Positions 23,988 to 35,897 of a DNA stretch of 64,000 nucleotides are shown here, one piece after another. Within the stretch, counting starts at the first letter, position 1. Each line of letters starts with the position of its first letter. The DNA is from Saccharopolyspora soli. GTDB lineage: Bacteria > Actinomycetota > Actinomycetes > Mycobacteriales > Pseudonocardiaceae. A program made the translations under genes and the position numbers. The notes beneath the pieces are model-generated. The model ran no database searches and was not told where the DNA came from. It worked only from the letters and a program-made list of their open reading frames with translations. Location of the stretch: NCBI RefSeq assembly GCF_022678645.1, contig NZ_JALBWV010000005.1, positions 1-64,000 on the forward strand. Reading direction: 5' to 3'.

Positions 23988-25511
23988 TTGACCACACCTC
24001 CTGCCGACGAGTCTCCACCAGGCGCCGGGCACGGCGCGGAACCGAGCGAGCCTTCCGCGCCGGAGGAGGCTGCGCCGCCCACTCAGGCCGAGACTCCACC
24101 CGCGGCAACCCACGAATCTGAGCACGACGTCGGCACGCGCCCTGCACGAGCTGCGGAACCTCCCGGAGCCGAGCCCCCCGCTGAGCCCGACAACACTGGT
24201 CCTGACAGGCCCTCGTACGGGTTTCCCGCTGGGCTGTGGCGGGCGCTGGACCGGCATCGCCCGCCGGGGTTGGGCAGGTCGCGACTGTGGCGAAGTCCGC
24301 TGCGCGGTCCGTGGTTGACCTCGGTGTTCGGTGCCGTGCTCCTGGTAGGTCTGCCGATCGTCATCGTCACGGGCCTGTTGTCCTACATCGCCTACGGCCC
24401 CCAGTTCGGGCAGGCGATTCCCACGAACGCGGGCTGGCTGCACCTGCCCTACTTCGACTGGCCCACTCGACCGTCCTGGTTGTACCGCCTGACCCAGAGT
24501 TTGCACGTCGGCCTCGGGCTCGTCCTCATCCCAGTGGTGCTGGCCAAGCTGTGGTCGGTGGTGCCGAGGCTGTTCGCGTGGCCCCCTGCCCGATCCGCGG
24601 CCGAGGTCGTCGAGCGGCTGTCGTTGTTGCTGCTGGTCGGCGGGATCTTGTTCGAAATCGTCACAGGTGTGCTGAACATCCAGTACGACTACGTGTTCGG
24701 GTTCAGCTTCTACACCGCCCACTACTTCGGCGCATGGGTGTTCCTGGCAGCATTCCTGACCCATGTCGCCGTGAAACTGCCGCGGCTGGTCCGCGCGCTG
24801 CGATCGCGGTCTTTCCGGGCAGAGCTGCGCACCTCACGCGCTCAGACGCGCCCGGAGCCCCAGGACGAGAACGGCTTGGTCGCCGCCGAGGCCGCCGAGG
24901 CCACGCTCAGCCGACGCGGCGCGCTGCTGCTGGTGGGTGGCGGGGCGCTCTTGGTAGCCGTGGTGACCGCCGGGCAAACGATCGGCGGCATCACCCGAGG
25001 CTCGGCTCTGCTGTTGCCGCGTGGCCGTTCCTACGGACCGGGGCCGAACGATTTCCAGGTCAATCGCACGGCCGCCGCAGCTGCGATCGATGTTCGCGAA
25101 GTCGGGCCGGGCTGGCGGGTAACGCTCACCGGCGGTCCACGACCCGTGGCGTTGGACCGGGCGACCTTGCTTTCGCTGCCGCAACACGCGGCCACCTTGC
25201 CCATCGCATGCGTCGAGGGGTGGTCGACGATCCAGACCTGGAGCGGGGTGCGGCTCAGGGACCTCGCGGCGCTCGCCGACGTGCCACAGCCCCGTTGGGC
25301 GCACGTGCGGTCCGTGGAACGGATCGGAGCGTTCAACCAGGCGATCTTGCAGGCGAACCAAGTCCTCGATCCGGACTCCCTGCTGGCACTGCGGGTCAAC
25401 GGAGTCGACCTCTCGCTGGACCACGGTCATCCGGCGCGGATCATCGTTCCGGCGCTACCCGGTGTGCACAACACCAAGTGGGTGCAAGCGATCGAGTTCC
25501 GAGGTGGCTGA
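23988..25511 (+). CDS. Membrane-anchored sulfite-oxidase-like molybdoenzyme
   Basis: About 507 residues. A Pro/Glu-rich N-terminal tail (1-85) is followed by a membrane domain of about four helices with histidines (SLHVGLGL, TAHYFGAWVFLAAFLTH) suggesting a cytochrome-b-like heme unit, then another hydrophobic segment (LLLVGGGALLVAVVTAGQTI) and an extracytoplasmic oxidoreductase molybdopterin domain with the probable Mo-ligand Cys in IACVEGWS and the GVHNTKWV end. I place the start at TTG 23988 because GGGGGTGG precedes it and the upstream frame is atypical; an in-frame ATG at 23829 is the alternative. It is likely an electron-transfer-coupled reductase or oxidase of unknown substrate, encoded with the small membrane protein that follows. 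Confidence 0.78.
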   Translation: MTTPPADESPPGAGHGAEPSEPSAPEEAAPPTQAETPPAATHESEHDVGTRPARAAEPPGAEPPAEPDNTGPDRPSYGFPAGLWRALDRHRPPGLGRSRLWRSPLRGPWLTSVFGAVLLVGLPIVIVTGLLSYIAYGPQFGQAIPTNAGWLHLPYFDWPTRPSWLYRLTQSLHVGLGLVLIPVVLAKLWSVVPRLFAWPPARSAAEVVERLSLLLLVGGILFEIVTGVLNIQYDYVFGFSFYTAHYFGAWVFLAAFLTHVAVKLPRLVRALRSRSFRAELRTSRAQTRPEPQDENGLVAAEAAEATLSRRGALLLVGGGALLVAVVTAGQTIGGITRGSALLLPRGRSYGPGPNDFQVNRTAAAAAIDVREVGPGWRVTLTGGPRPVALDRATLLSLPQHAATLPIACVEGWSTIQTWSGVRLRDLAALADVPQPRWAHVRSVERIGAFNQAILQANQVLDPDSLLALRVNGVDLSLDHGHPARIIVPALPGVHNTKWVQAIEFRGG

Positions 25512-25512
25512 G

Positions 25513-26022
25513 GTGCCCAGCCTGCTCTCCCGATGGAGGCGGTTCTACGGCGCCAGCCCACTGCACCTGGTGCTCCTGCTGGGATGCTTCGCGCTCACCG
25601 GATACGTCGTGTTCCAACTCCTGGCCGAACCACTGCTGGTTCGAATCCTCGTCTGGTTCGCCGCCGCGATCGTCCTGCACGACTTGGTGCTGTTCCCGCT
25701 GTACGCCCTCGCCGACCGCGCGCTGACGAGCGCAGTGCGCGGTTCGCGGACCCGGCCCCGGATATCGCCGGTGAACTACATCAGAGTCCCGGTCTTGGCG
25801 GCCGGTCTGCTCTTGCTGCTGTTCCTCCCAGGCATCATCCAGCAAGGGGCCCCGACCTACCTCGCAGCCACCGGACAGACCCAAGCACCGTTCCTCACCC
25901 GTTGGCTGCTGATCACCCTCGGCCTGTTCGCCACGAGCGCCCTCCTCTACGGAACACGCCTCGCGTACGCGCACCGGCAAGCAAGACGGCGGGCCGAACC
26001 CGAAGCGGACGAACCGGGTTAG
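25513..26022 (+). CDS. Small polytopic membrane protein
   Basis: A 169-residue protein with about four transmembrane segments (LHLVLLLGCFALTGYVVF, ILVWFAAAIVLHDLVLF, IRVPVLAAGLLLLLFLPG, WLLITLGLFATSALLYG) and a basic C-terminal tail. I do not recognise a named domain. The GTG start is one base after the molybdoenzyme stop; GTG 25504, overlapping that stop, is possible. The tight link suggests an accessory or anchor for the molybdoenzyme. Confidence 0.72.
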   Translation: MPSLLSRWRRFYGASPLHLVLLLGCFALTGYVVFQLLAEPLLVRILVWFAAAIVLHDLVLFPLYALADRALTSAVRGSRTRPRISPVNYIRVPVLAAGLLLLLFLPGIIQQGAPTYLAATGQTQAPFLTRWLLITLGLFATSALLYGTRLAYAHRQARRRAEPEADEPG

Positions 26023-26090
26023 CCGCACGCGGGCACCGCATGGTCCGATGACCGCCAGTGCCGACGGGTGTGGCGGTGCAGGATGGCGGG

Positions 26091-27593
26091 GTGTTGGAGT
26101 TCGAGGTCCTGTATCGCGCGATGGCCAGTCGAGATCGGCGTTTTGACGGTCGTTTCGTGGTGGCGGTCACCAGCACGGGCGTGTACTGCCGACCGAGTTG
26201 TCCATCTCGGACTCCTCGGCGCGAGAACTCCCGTTTCTTCCGGTTGCCCGCCGCCGCGGAGGCGGCCGGATTTCGCGCCTGTCGGCGCTGCCGACCTGAA
26301 GCGGGACCGTCCTCGCCGGAGTGGAACGTGCGTGGTGACCTGGTGGCGAGAGCCCTGAGTTTGATCGCGGGCGGTGCTGTCGACGAGGGCGGCGTCAGGA
26401 GCCTGGCGCGGCGGCTCGCAGTCAGCGAACGGCATTTGCACCGACAACTGGTGGCGGAGGTGGGGGTCGGCGCGCAGATGTTGGCGATCAGCCGCCGTGC
26501 CCGCGTGGCCAGGATGCTGATCGAGTCGACGGCGCTGCCGATGACCGACGTGGCGTTCGCTGCCGGGTACAGCAGCGTGCGGCAGTTCAACGATGGCATG
26601 CGCGCCACGTTCGGCTGCGCTCCGAGCGAGTTGCGGGGCACGCGCAGTCCGGACGCGCAGATGGGCACCGGCGAGCTCGTACTGCGGCTGCGCCACCGAA
26701 CACCGCTGCCAGCGCGGCCGTTGCTCGACTGGTTCGCAGCGCGGGCATTGGGTGGCGTCGAGACGGTGGAAGATGGGTGTTACGTCCGCACGATGCGCCT
26801 GCCGCATGGTTGCGGACTCGTCGCCGCGGAGCTGGCCCCCGTCGCGGATGGGCAGGCGGCCCTGGCGGTGCGGTTCACGCTGGCCGATCCGCGCGATGTC
26901 ACCGCCGCCGTGCAGCGCTGCCGGGAGCTGTTCGACCTGGATGCCGATCCGGCCGCCATCGACGACGATCTCGGCTGTGACCCGGTGGTCGGCCCGCTGG
27001 TTCGGGCCAGGCCGGGACTGCGGGTGCCCGGCTGCGCCGACGGGTTCGAGCTGGCCGTGCGAGCGGTGCTGGGCCAACAGGTTTCGCTGGCGGCGGCCCG
27101 GACGTTCGGCACTCGGTTGGTCATCCGCTTCGGTGCGCCGCGCAACGATCTGGGGAACCCGTTCCCCCAGCTGACGCACCTGTTTCCCACCCCGGATGCG
27201 CTGGCCGAGGCCGATCTGGCGTCGATCGGGCTGACCAAGCGCCGCGCCGCTACGCTCCGCGCGCTGGCCAAGGCGGTGTGCCTGGGCGAGCTGGTGCTGG
27301 ACAGCGGAGCGGACCGCGCGGAGTGCGTCGCGGCCTTGTGCGCGCTGACCGGTGTCGGACCCTGGACCGCCGGATACATCGCGATGCGCGCGCTGCGCGA
27401 TCCGGACGTGTTCCTGCATACCGATCTCGGCCTTGTGGAAGCCGCCCGCCATCACGGTGTCGACGACGGTCCGCGCGCACTGCAACGCTGTGCCGAGCGG
27501 TGGCGACCGTGGCGCTCGTACGCCGCGATGCACCTCTGGGCGAGCCTGCCGCCACGGTCCCGTCGGAATTCCCAGGAGTCGACACCGCGATGA
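26091..27593 (+). CDS. Ada-AraC-AlkA fusion DNA-repair protein (3-methyladenine glycosylase)
   Basis: About 500 residues in three parts: an Ada metal-binding domain with four cysteines (GVYCRPSCPS then CRRCRPEAG; about residues 30-75), an AraC-type helix-turn-helix region (about 85-180), and an AlkA domain (about 195-490) ending in the helix-hairpin-helix ALTGVGPWTAGYIAMR and the catalytic Asp in VFLHTDLGL. It senses methyl phosphotriesters, activates transcription and removes alkylated bases. Unlike E. coli Ada it lacks the O6-methylguanine transferase domain, which is supplied by the overlapping downstream gene. GTG 26091 with AGGA upstream fits the family N-terminus; GTG 26058 is an alternative. 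Confidence 0.9.
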   Translation: MLEFEVLYRAMASRDRRFDGRFVVAVTSTGVYCRPSCPSRTPRRENSRFFRLPAAAEAAGFRACRRCRPEAGPSSPEWNVRGDLVARALSLIAGGAVDEGGVRSLARRLAVSERHLHRQLVAEVGVGAQMLAISRRARVARMLIESTALPMTDVAFAAGYSSVRQFNDGMRATFGCAPSELRGTRSPDAQMGTGELVLRLRHRTPLPARPLLDWFAARALGGVETVEDGCYVRTMRLPHGCGLVAAELAPVADGQAALAVRFTLADPRDVTAAVQRCRELFDLDADPAAIDDDLGCDPVVGPLVRARPGLRVPGCADGFELAVRAVLGQQVSLAAARTFGTRLVIRFGAPRNDLGNPFPQLTHLFPTPDALAEADLASIGLTKRRAATLRALAKAVCLGELVLDSGADRAECVAALCALTGVGPWTAGYIAMRALRDPDVFLHTDLGLVEAARHHGVDDGPRALQRCAERWRPWRSYAAMHLWASLPPRSRRNSQESTPR

Positions 27594-28174
27594 ATGCGAT
27601 GGATGCGGCCACGGTGTCGACCCCACTGGGACCGTTCAGCATGCTCATCGACAACGATGGCGCTGTCCGTGCTGCTGGCTTCACGGCCATGCCCGGTTCC
27701 CTGCTGGACGAACTGCCGCTGCCGTGGCGCAACGCGACACCACGGGAGTTCCGCGACCTCAGCGCGTACCGCGACGCGATCCACGCGTACTTCGTCGGCG
27801 ACCACGACGCGCTGCGGGACATTCCGGTGATCCACACCGGTAAGGGATTCCGCATGCGGGCTTGGCAGGCGATGCGCCAGATCCCGGTCGGCACCACGAT
27901 CAGCTACGCCCAACTGGCCGCGATCGCGGGCAATCCCCGCGCTGCCAGGGCCGCCGGAGCCGCCTGCGCGGCCAACCTCGTCCCGCTGCTCGTGCCGTGC
28001 CATCGCGTCGTCGCTTCCGATGGTGGCCTGAACCACTACTACTACGGGCTGGCTCACAAACGCTGGCTGCTGGAGCACGAAAAGGCCCGACCCCAGCGAC
28101 TTTTCCAACAGCCCGCAGAACATTTCCCCTGCACCGCAGCGTGTCCACAACGGACAGACGGTCCAGCGCGTTGA
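27590..28174 (+). CDS. ogt: Methylated-DNA--protein-cysteine methyltransferase
   Basis: A 194-residue suicide enzyme transferring the methyl group from O6-methylguanine to its own cysteine. It contains IPVGTTISYAQLA and the active-site LVPCHRVVASDGG. The ATG at 27590 overlaps the stop of the Ada-AlkA gene by four bases (ATGA), so both repair activities are made together; an in-frame ATG at 27599 could also serve. The C-terminal 30 residues extend beyond the usual domain end with no recognisable motif. Confidence 0.92.
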   Translation: MNAMDAATVSTPLGPFSMLIDNDGAVRAAGFTAMPGSLLDELPLPWRNATPREFRDLSAYRDAIHAYFVGDHDALRDIPVIHTGKGFRMRAWQAMRQIPVGTTISYAQLAAIAGNPRAARAAGAACAANLVPLLVPCHRVVASDGGLNHYYYGLAHKRWLLEHEKARPQRLFQQPAEHFPCTAACPQRTDGPAR

Positions 28175-28227
28175 TCGCCAAGGAGGGAACACCGGCTGTG
28201 CTGGTCGGAAGCGGCGTCGCTCGTTCG

Positions 28228-32153
<3,926 letters not shown>

Positions 32154-32387
32154 GCATCGCAGTCTGGTCCATTTTCTGGAATGAATCAAGAGTCAGCGCC
32201 CACGCCTCGCCGTTGCGTGTCGGGACGGTGACTCAGGGTTGATGCGGGTTCCTGGGCGGCCCGGCAGGGGTATTCGGGGGCCAACATGCTCACCAGCCGG
32301 TTGTGTGACCACGGCCCCTGCCCGCATTTGGGGCCGCGCGCTTCCACTGGGGGCAGGTGGCTTCGGACTCCCACCTTGGAGTGCGTG

Positions 32388-33530
32388 ATGTTCTCGAAGA
32401 GCACGAGGCGTGTGCTGGTGCCTGACCGCTCTGTTCCCGCCGGTCGGCGCCCGGTCGCCGCACATGGCCCAAGCCGGGGTTCGGCTCGGTTGCAGCGCGT
32501 TGGCATGGCGTGCTGGATGCTGACCGGGATAGCGGTGGCTGTCGCCATCGGCGTGTTCGTGCTCCTGGCAGCGCGGCCGCTGTTGATCCCGGTGGTGTTG
32601 ATGGCGGGTGCGGCGACGATCGCCGAGCCGTTGGTGGCCCGGCTGGCTCGTCATCGGGTGCCGAGGGCGCTCGGCGGCACGTTGGTGTGCGTGCTCGTGC
32701 TCGCCGTTGCGGCCGCAGTGATAGGCGTGTTCGTTGCCGGGATCGTTTCGCAGTGGGATTCGATAGCCCGCGTCGCCGCGGATGGTGTCGCCCGCGCGCG
32801 CGAGGTGCTTGCCGGGACGCCCTTCGGCGCACAGGTGGTCGATCAGCTCAGCGGCGCGACTTCGGACGCGGGTCCGACGCTGGCGGTCGGGTTCTTCTCA
32901 ACGCTGAGCGCAGGTTTGGCGGCCGTCATCGGCTCGGTGGTGGGGGTGCTGTTGGCGCTCTACATCCTGGTGTTCGTCCTGGCCGACGGCCCGCGGATCC
33001 ACGCGCTGGTGGCCGGTTGGATTCCCGGTCCGAGCGGCTTCGGTCGCGCGGTGACCGAACGGGCGGCGACCATCGTGCGCCGGTACTTCAACGGCCTGAC
33101 GCTGATCGCGGTGATGAATGCGGGGGTGACCGTGATCGGGGCGCTCGTGCTGCGGGTTCCCTTCGTGCTCGCGATCGGTCTGCTGTGCTTCGTCGCCGCC
33201 TACATCCCGTACCTGGGCGCGTTCCTGTCCGGAGCGTTCGCGGTGTTGATGGCCTTCGGCTCGGGTGGTCTGGAAACCGCGCTGTGGATGCTGGCGGTGC
33301 TGATCCTGGCCAACGCGGTGTTGGAAAACCTGGTGCGCCCGTTCACCTTCGGCGCCGCGCTCAGGCTGCACCCGCTGGTGGTGCTGCTCGCCACCCTCCT
33401 CGGGGGTGCTCTCGCCGGAGCGGTGGGCATGATGGTCGCCGCACCGATCGCCGCCATCGCGGCAGACGTCGTGCAACAAGCCCGCCGCCCGATTCGACAG
33501 ACGAGATCTTCCGGCGACGTCCCCGCATAA
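32388..33530 (+). CDS. AI-2E-family (PerM-like) transporter
   Basis: A 380-residue membrane protein with about eight hydrophobic segments and a soluble insertion after the third (about residues 115-200). Family features are ARPLLIPVVLMAG, the VLLALYILVFVLADGPRI segment, YFNGLTLIAVMNAGVTV and LCFVAAYIPYLGAFLSG, typical of AI-2E/PerM exporters. ATG 32388 has GGAG seven bases upstream; earlier in-frame starts lack one. Divergent from furA across about 230 bases. Substrate unknown; many members have nothing to do with AI-2. Confidence 0.85.
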   Translation: MFSKSTRRVLVPDRSVPAGRRPVAAHGPSRGSARLQRVGMACWMLTGIAVAVAIGVFVLLAARPLLIPVVLMAGAATIAEPLVARLARHRVPRALGGTLVCVLVLAVAAAVIGVFVAGIVSQWDSIARVAADGVARAREVLAGTPFGAQVVDQLSGATSDAGPTLAVGFFSTLSAGLAAVIGSVVGVLLALYILVFVLADGPRIHALVAGWIPGPSGFGRAVTERAATIVRRYFNGLTLIAVMNAGVTVIGALVLRVPFVLAIGLLCFVAAYIPYLGAFLSGAFAVLMAFGSGGLETALWMLAVLILANAVLENLVRPFTFGAALRLHPLVVLLATLLGGALAGAVGMMVAAPIAAIAADVVQQARRPIRQTRSSGDVPA

Positions 33531-33921
33531 GTCCATGATGGACAGCGACGAAACTGCCACCGCCGACTAGATCATGAACCGGCACAGCACTCCCCCGACG
33601 CGGCCACACGTTGCCGTTCGTTGGCGACATCGTCCAGCCTTGGACGGTCCTGATCTTCAGCATTCCCCGCGTTCACCGTCTCAGCAATCGTCGCGACCCG
33701 GTCGATCAGTGCTATGTGGACGGTCGTGCCCCGTGGCATGGCGGGATTTCTGGTCTGCCCCACCTGGCAGCTGGGGCTGGCACCACGTCGGTGCGGGGGA
33801 TTCCACTCGGTGAGTTCGGGGGAACTCTCCATCGGCTCGGTGGCGACTTCCAGAGCACACTTGGAAGGCAAGCGAACACAGGCCGTCAACCAAGGCGAAG
33901 CACGGCCATCGATCAAGTCGA
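33531..33921. other. Gap without supported gene
   Basis: These 391 bases between the transporter stop and the acidic secreted protein have only overlapping open frames on both strands with no ribosome binding site or family resemblance. I see no hairpin or promoter strong enough to name. Confidence 0.4.
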
Positions 33922-35154
33922 ATGGACGAAATGACCTTACGCATCGTGACGAAGCTCCTCACCGCGACAGTCGCAATTTCCACCTGCGCGCTGGCTCCGA
34001 CCACGGCCCTGGCCGCGACCGGTCCGCAACTACCGGAATCCACAGTGCACAGCGCTGCCTACCGCGTCAGTGCTGAAATTCCCGATGGCGGTTCTGGTGA
34101 GGCCAGCTCCGACAGCGGCGCCAGCCAGACCACCCCAGGTGACGACTCCAGCCAGACCGCCCCAGGCGGCGAGCCCGGCTCGCCCACACCGGACAACGAC
34201 TCCAGCGAGGACACCGAAGGTGGCATTTCCAACGAGACCGCCGCCGGGGACGAATCGAGTGCGCTCGCCCCAGGTGACGAGCCCACCGAAAGCACCCCTG
34301 GTAGCGACTCCAACGCGGCCACACCAGGCAACGAGCCCAGCGAAGGCACCGAAGGTGCCGAGCCCGGTGAGACCACCCCCAGCGACAGCTCCAGCGGTGA
34401 TGGTCTTACCTCGGGATTGAGCGGGCCTGACATCGATCCGGGCTTCAAACGGCCCGACGTGGGCTCAGGCGACGACGGCGCCAACCCGGCCACTCCTAGC
34501 GAGGACGGCTCCGCACAACCGCCGCCGCCGAAGGTCTTCGACGGCGGGCTGAAGTTCAACCCGCCGGTCAAGCCCCCGACCGTGATGTATCCGCCTCCTG
34601 CACCGGACAGGCTGCCGGACCGGCTGGATCTCGGCGTTCCAGGCGAGGGCGTTGACGGCAGCCAGGTCCCCCGCGACGGGGAGCAGCCGGACATGCCTCC
34701 GGAGGGGGACACGTTGATCGGCGATCTGCCGCAATACCCTTGGGGCGGCGATGATTATGTTGCGGTGTACGAAGGTTGGCGCGACTACACCAAGTATCTT
34801 CCAACGTCTGTTCTGTCGGAACACTATCTTGGCGTTGACGCTCTTGCCCTGGGTCTGACGTGGGCGACTCAGACCTTGTACTACCCGGGCTACGGCCTCG
34901 CCAAGGGCGTCGAATGGACCGTCGGCGAAATCGAATCAGCCGGGGCCTGGATCGGCGATCAGGCCGAATCGGCCTGGGATTGGATCACTGACGGATTCGG
35001 TGGCTTCTTCGGAGGCAGCTACGTTCCCACTGGCGGCGCCGGAGCTGCGCTGACCGGGCTCGGCGGCGCGGTCGCGGACGCGGGCGAGGCAGTCGTGGAT
35101 GGTGTCGGAGACGCCTTGGACACGGTCGAAGACTCCATGCCCTGGAATTGGTAG
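33922..35154 (+). CDS. Secreted acidic protein with degenerate Pro-Gly-Asp/Glu-Ser repeats
   Basis: A 410-residue protein I cannot place in a family. A signal peptide (about 1-32, ending TTALAATG) precedes a long low-complexity region (about 50-210) of degenerate repeats built on PGD/PGE-Asp/Glu-Pro/Ser-Ser/Thr, very acidic and surely disordered. A Pro-rich linker (about 195-240) leads to a C-terminal region rich in Trp, Tyr and Gly (YPGYGLAKGVEWTVGEIES, SAWDWITDGFGGFFGG) and ending MPWNW. The layout suggests a wall-spanning stalk with a small C-terminal module. ATG 33922 lacks a clear ribosome binding site; ATG 33931 is the alternative. A strong terminator follows. Confidence 0.75.
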   Translation: MDEMTLRIVTKLLTATVAISTCALAPTTALAATGPQLPESTVHSAAYRVSAEIPDGGSGEASSDSGASQTTPGDDSSQTAPGGEPGSPTPDNDSSEDTEGGISNETAAGDESSALAPGDEPTESTPGSDSNAATPGNEPSEGTEGAEPGETTPSDSSSGDGLTSGLSGPDIDPGFKRPDVGSGDDGANPATPSEDGSAQPPPPKVFDGGLKFNPPVKPPTVMYPPPAPDRLPDRLDLGVPGEGVDGSQVPRDGEQPDMPPEGDTLIGDLPQYPWGGDDYVAVYEGWRDYTKYLPTSVLSEHYLGVDALALGLTWATQTLYYPGYGLAKGVEWTVGEIESAGAWIGDQAESAWDWITDGFGGFFGGSYVPTGGAGAALTGLGGAVADAGEAVVDGVGDALDTVEDSMPWNW

Positions 35155-35189
35155 TCGCTGTTCTGCTGCCGGACGGAATCGGTAGCGGG

Positions 35190-35230
35190 AAGGTCGGACT
35201 ACGGGGACTCGTGCCCCGTAGTCCGACCTT
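35190..35230. terminator. Strong bidirectional terminator hairpin
   Basis: A perfect 17-base stem AAGGTCGGACTACGGGG/CCCCGTAGTCCGACCTT with a seven-base loop lies between the convergent acidic-protein gene and the 107-residue hypothetical gene, ending near a short T-run. It is the strongest hairpin of its type in the window. Confidence 0.85.
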
Positions 35231-35267
35231 TCGCACGGTTGGTGGATGGAAAGCAGGGGCGGTCAGG

Positions 35268-35591
35268 TCAACCGCAGCAGAAGTCGTCGCAGGGATCGCC
35301 GACTTCGCTGCCGTAGACCACGAAGTCCCGAACAGGCGCGAGGACTTCCTCGGCCGCGCGGGCGTCCAGCAGCGGAGCCGACTGATCCGTCGGTTTTCCC
35401 CAGGCGGGCGGGAAATCGTCCATGTCGAAGCGCCCCGCACCGTTGATGAAAAGTGTCCACATCGCATGATCCGGAAAACCGCGGTTGCGCCGCAGGACCC
35501 ATGATCGGCCGTCGACGGTGGCGACAGCGGGGAAGTACGGGTTGCCCGTTCGTCGCCATTGCGGCTCCGCGTTCAGTTCGTGCGGTGGCAT
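35268..35591 (-). CDS. Hypothetical 107-residue protein with Cys-rich C-terminus
   Basis: I do not recognise a named family. The composition is protein-like throughout, rich in Trp, Phe and Asp, with WRRTGNPYFPAVATVDGRSW, NRGFPDHAMWTLFINGAGRF and a C-terminal CDDFCCG. The ATG at 35591 follows a GGGGA/GGGAG purine stretch; the longer frame upstream lacks these features. A larger overlapping minus-strand frame (to 36003) looks like a shadow. It is convergent with the acidic secreted protein across a strong terminator. The 306 bases between its start and the M28 peptidase gene show no other feature. Confidence 0.6.
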   Translation of the reverse strand: MPPHELNAEPQWRRTGNPYFPAVATVDGRSWVLRRNRGFPDHAMWTLFINGAGRFDMDDFPPAWGKPTDQSAPLLDARAAEEVLAPVRDFVVYGSEVGDPCDDFCCG

Positions 35592-35897
35592 GCTCCCAGT
35601 GTCCCCGGAAATCGGGGACGGGGAAACCCCCGCTGGGGATCGCCTCCGACTCGCAGTCGTCGCTGGATGCGGTGAATTTCCAGCGACGCAGACTGTCCAA
35701 AATGGATGACGCATCCGACCGCCATCGCGCACGGCAGGTGCTTCGACGAAGGAGATCTCGGCGGCTCAGCGGCGATCGGGACAGCGTTGGCCTGGTTCCG
35801 CCCAGCGGATGGCAAACGGGTGGTAGCCGTTGTGCGAATGAAGCCCCCTTTGTACTTTTCGTCTTGCTAACTGCATGCCACGGCATCAGGAGGACGG

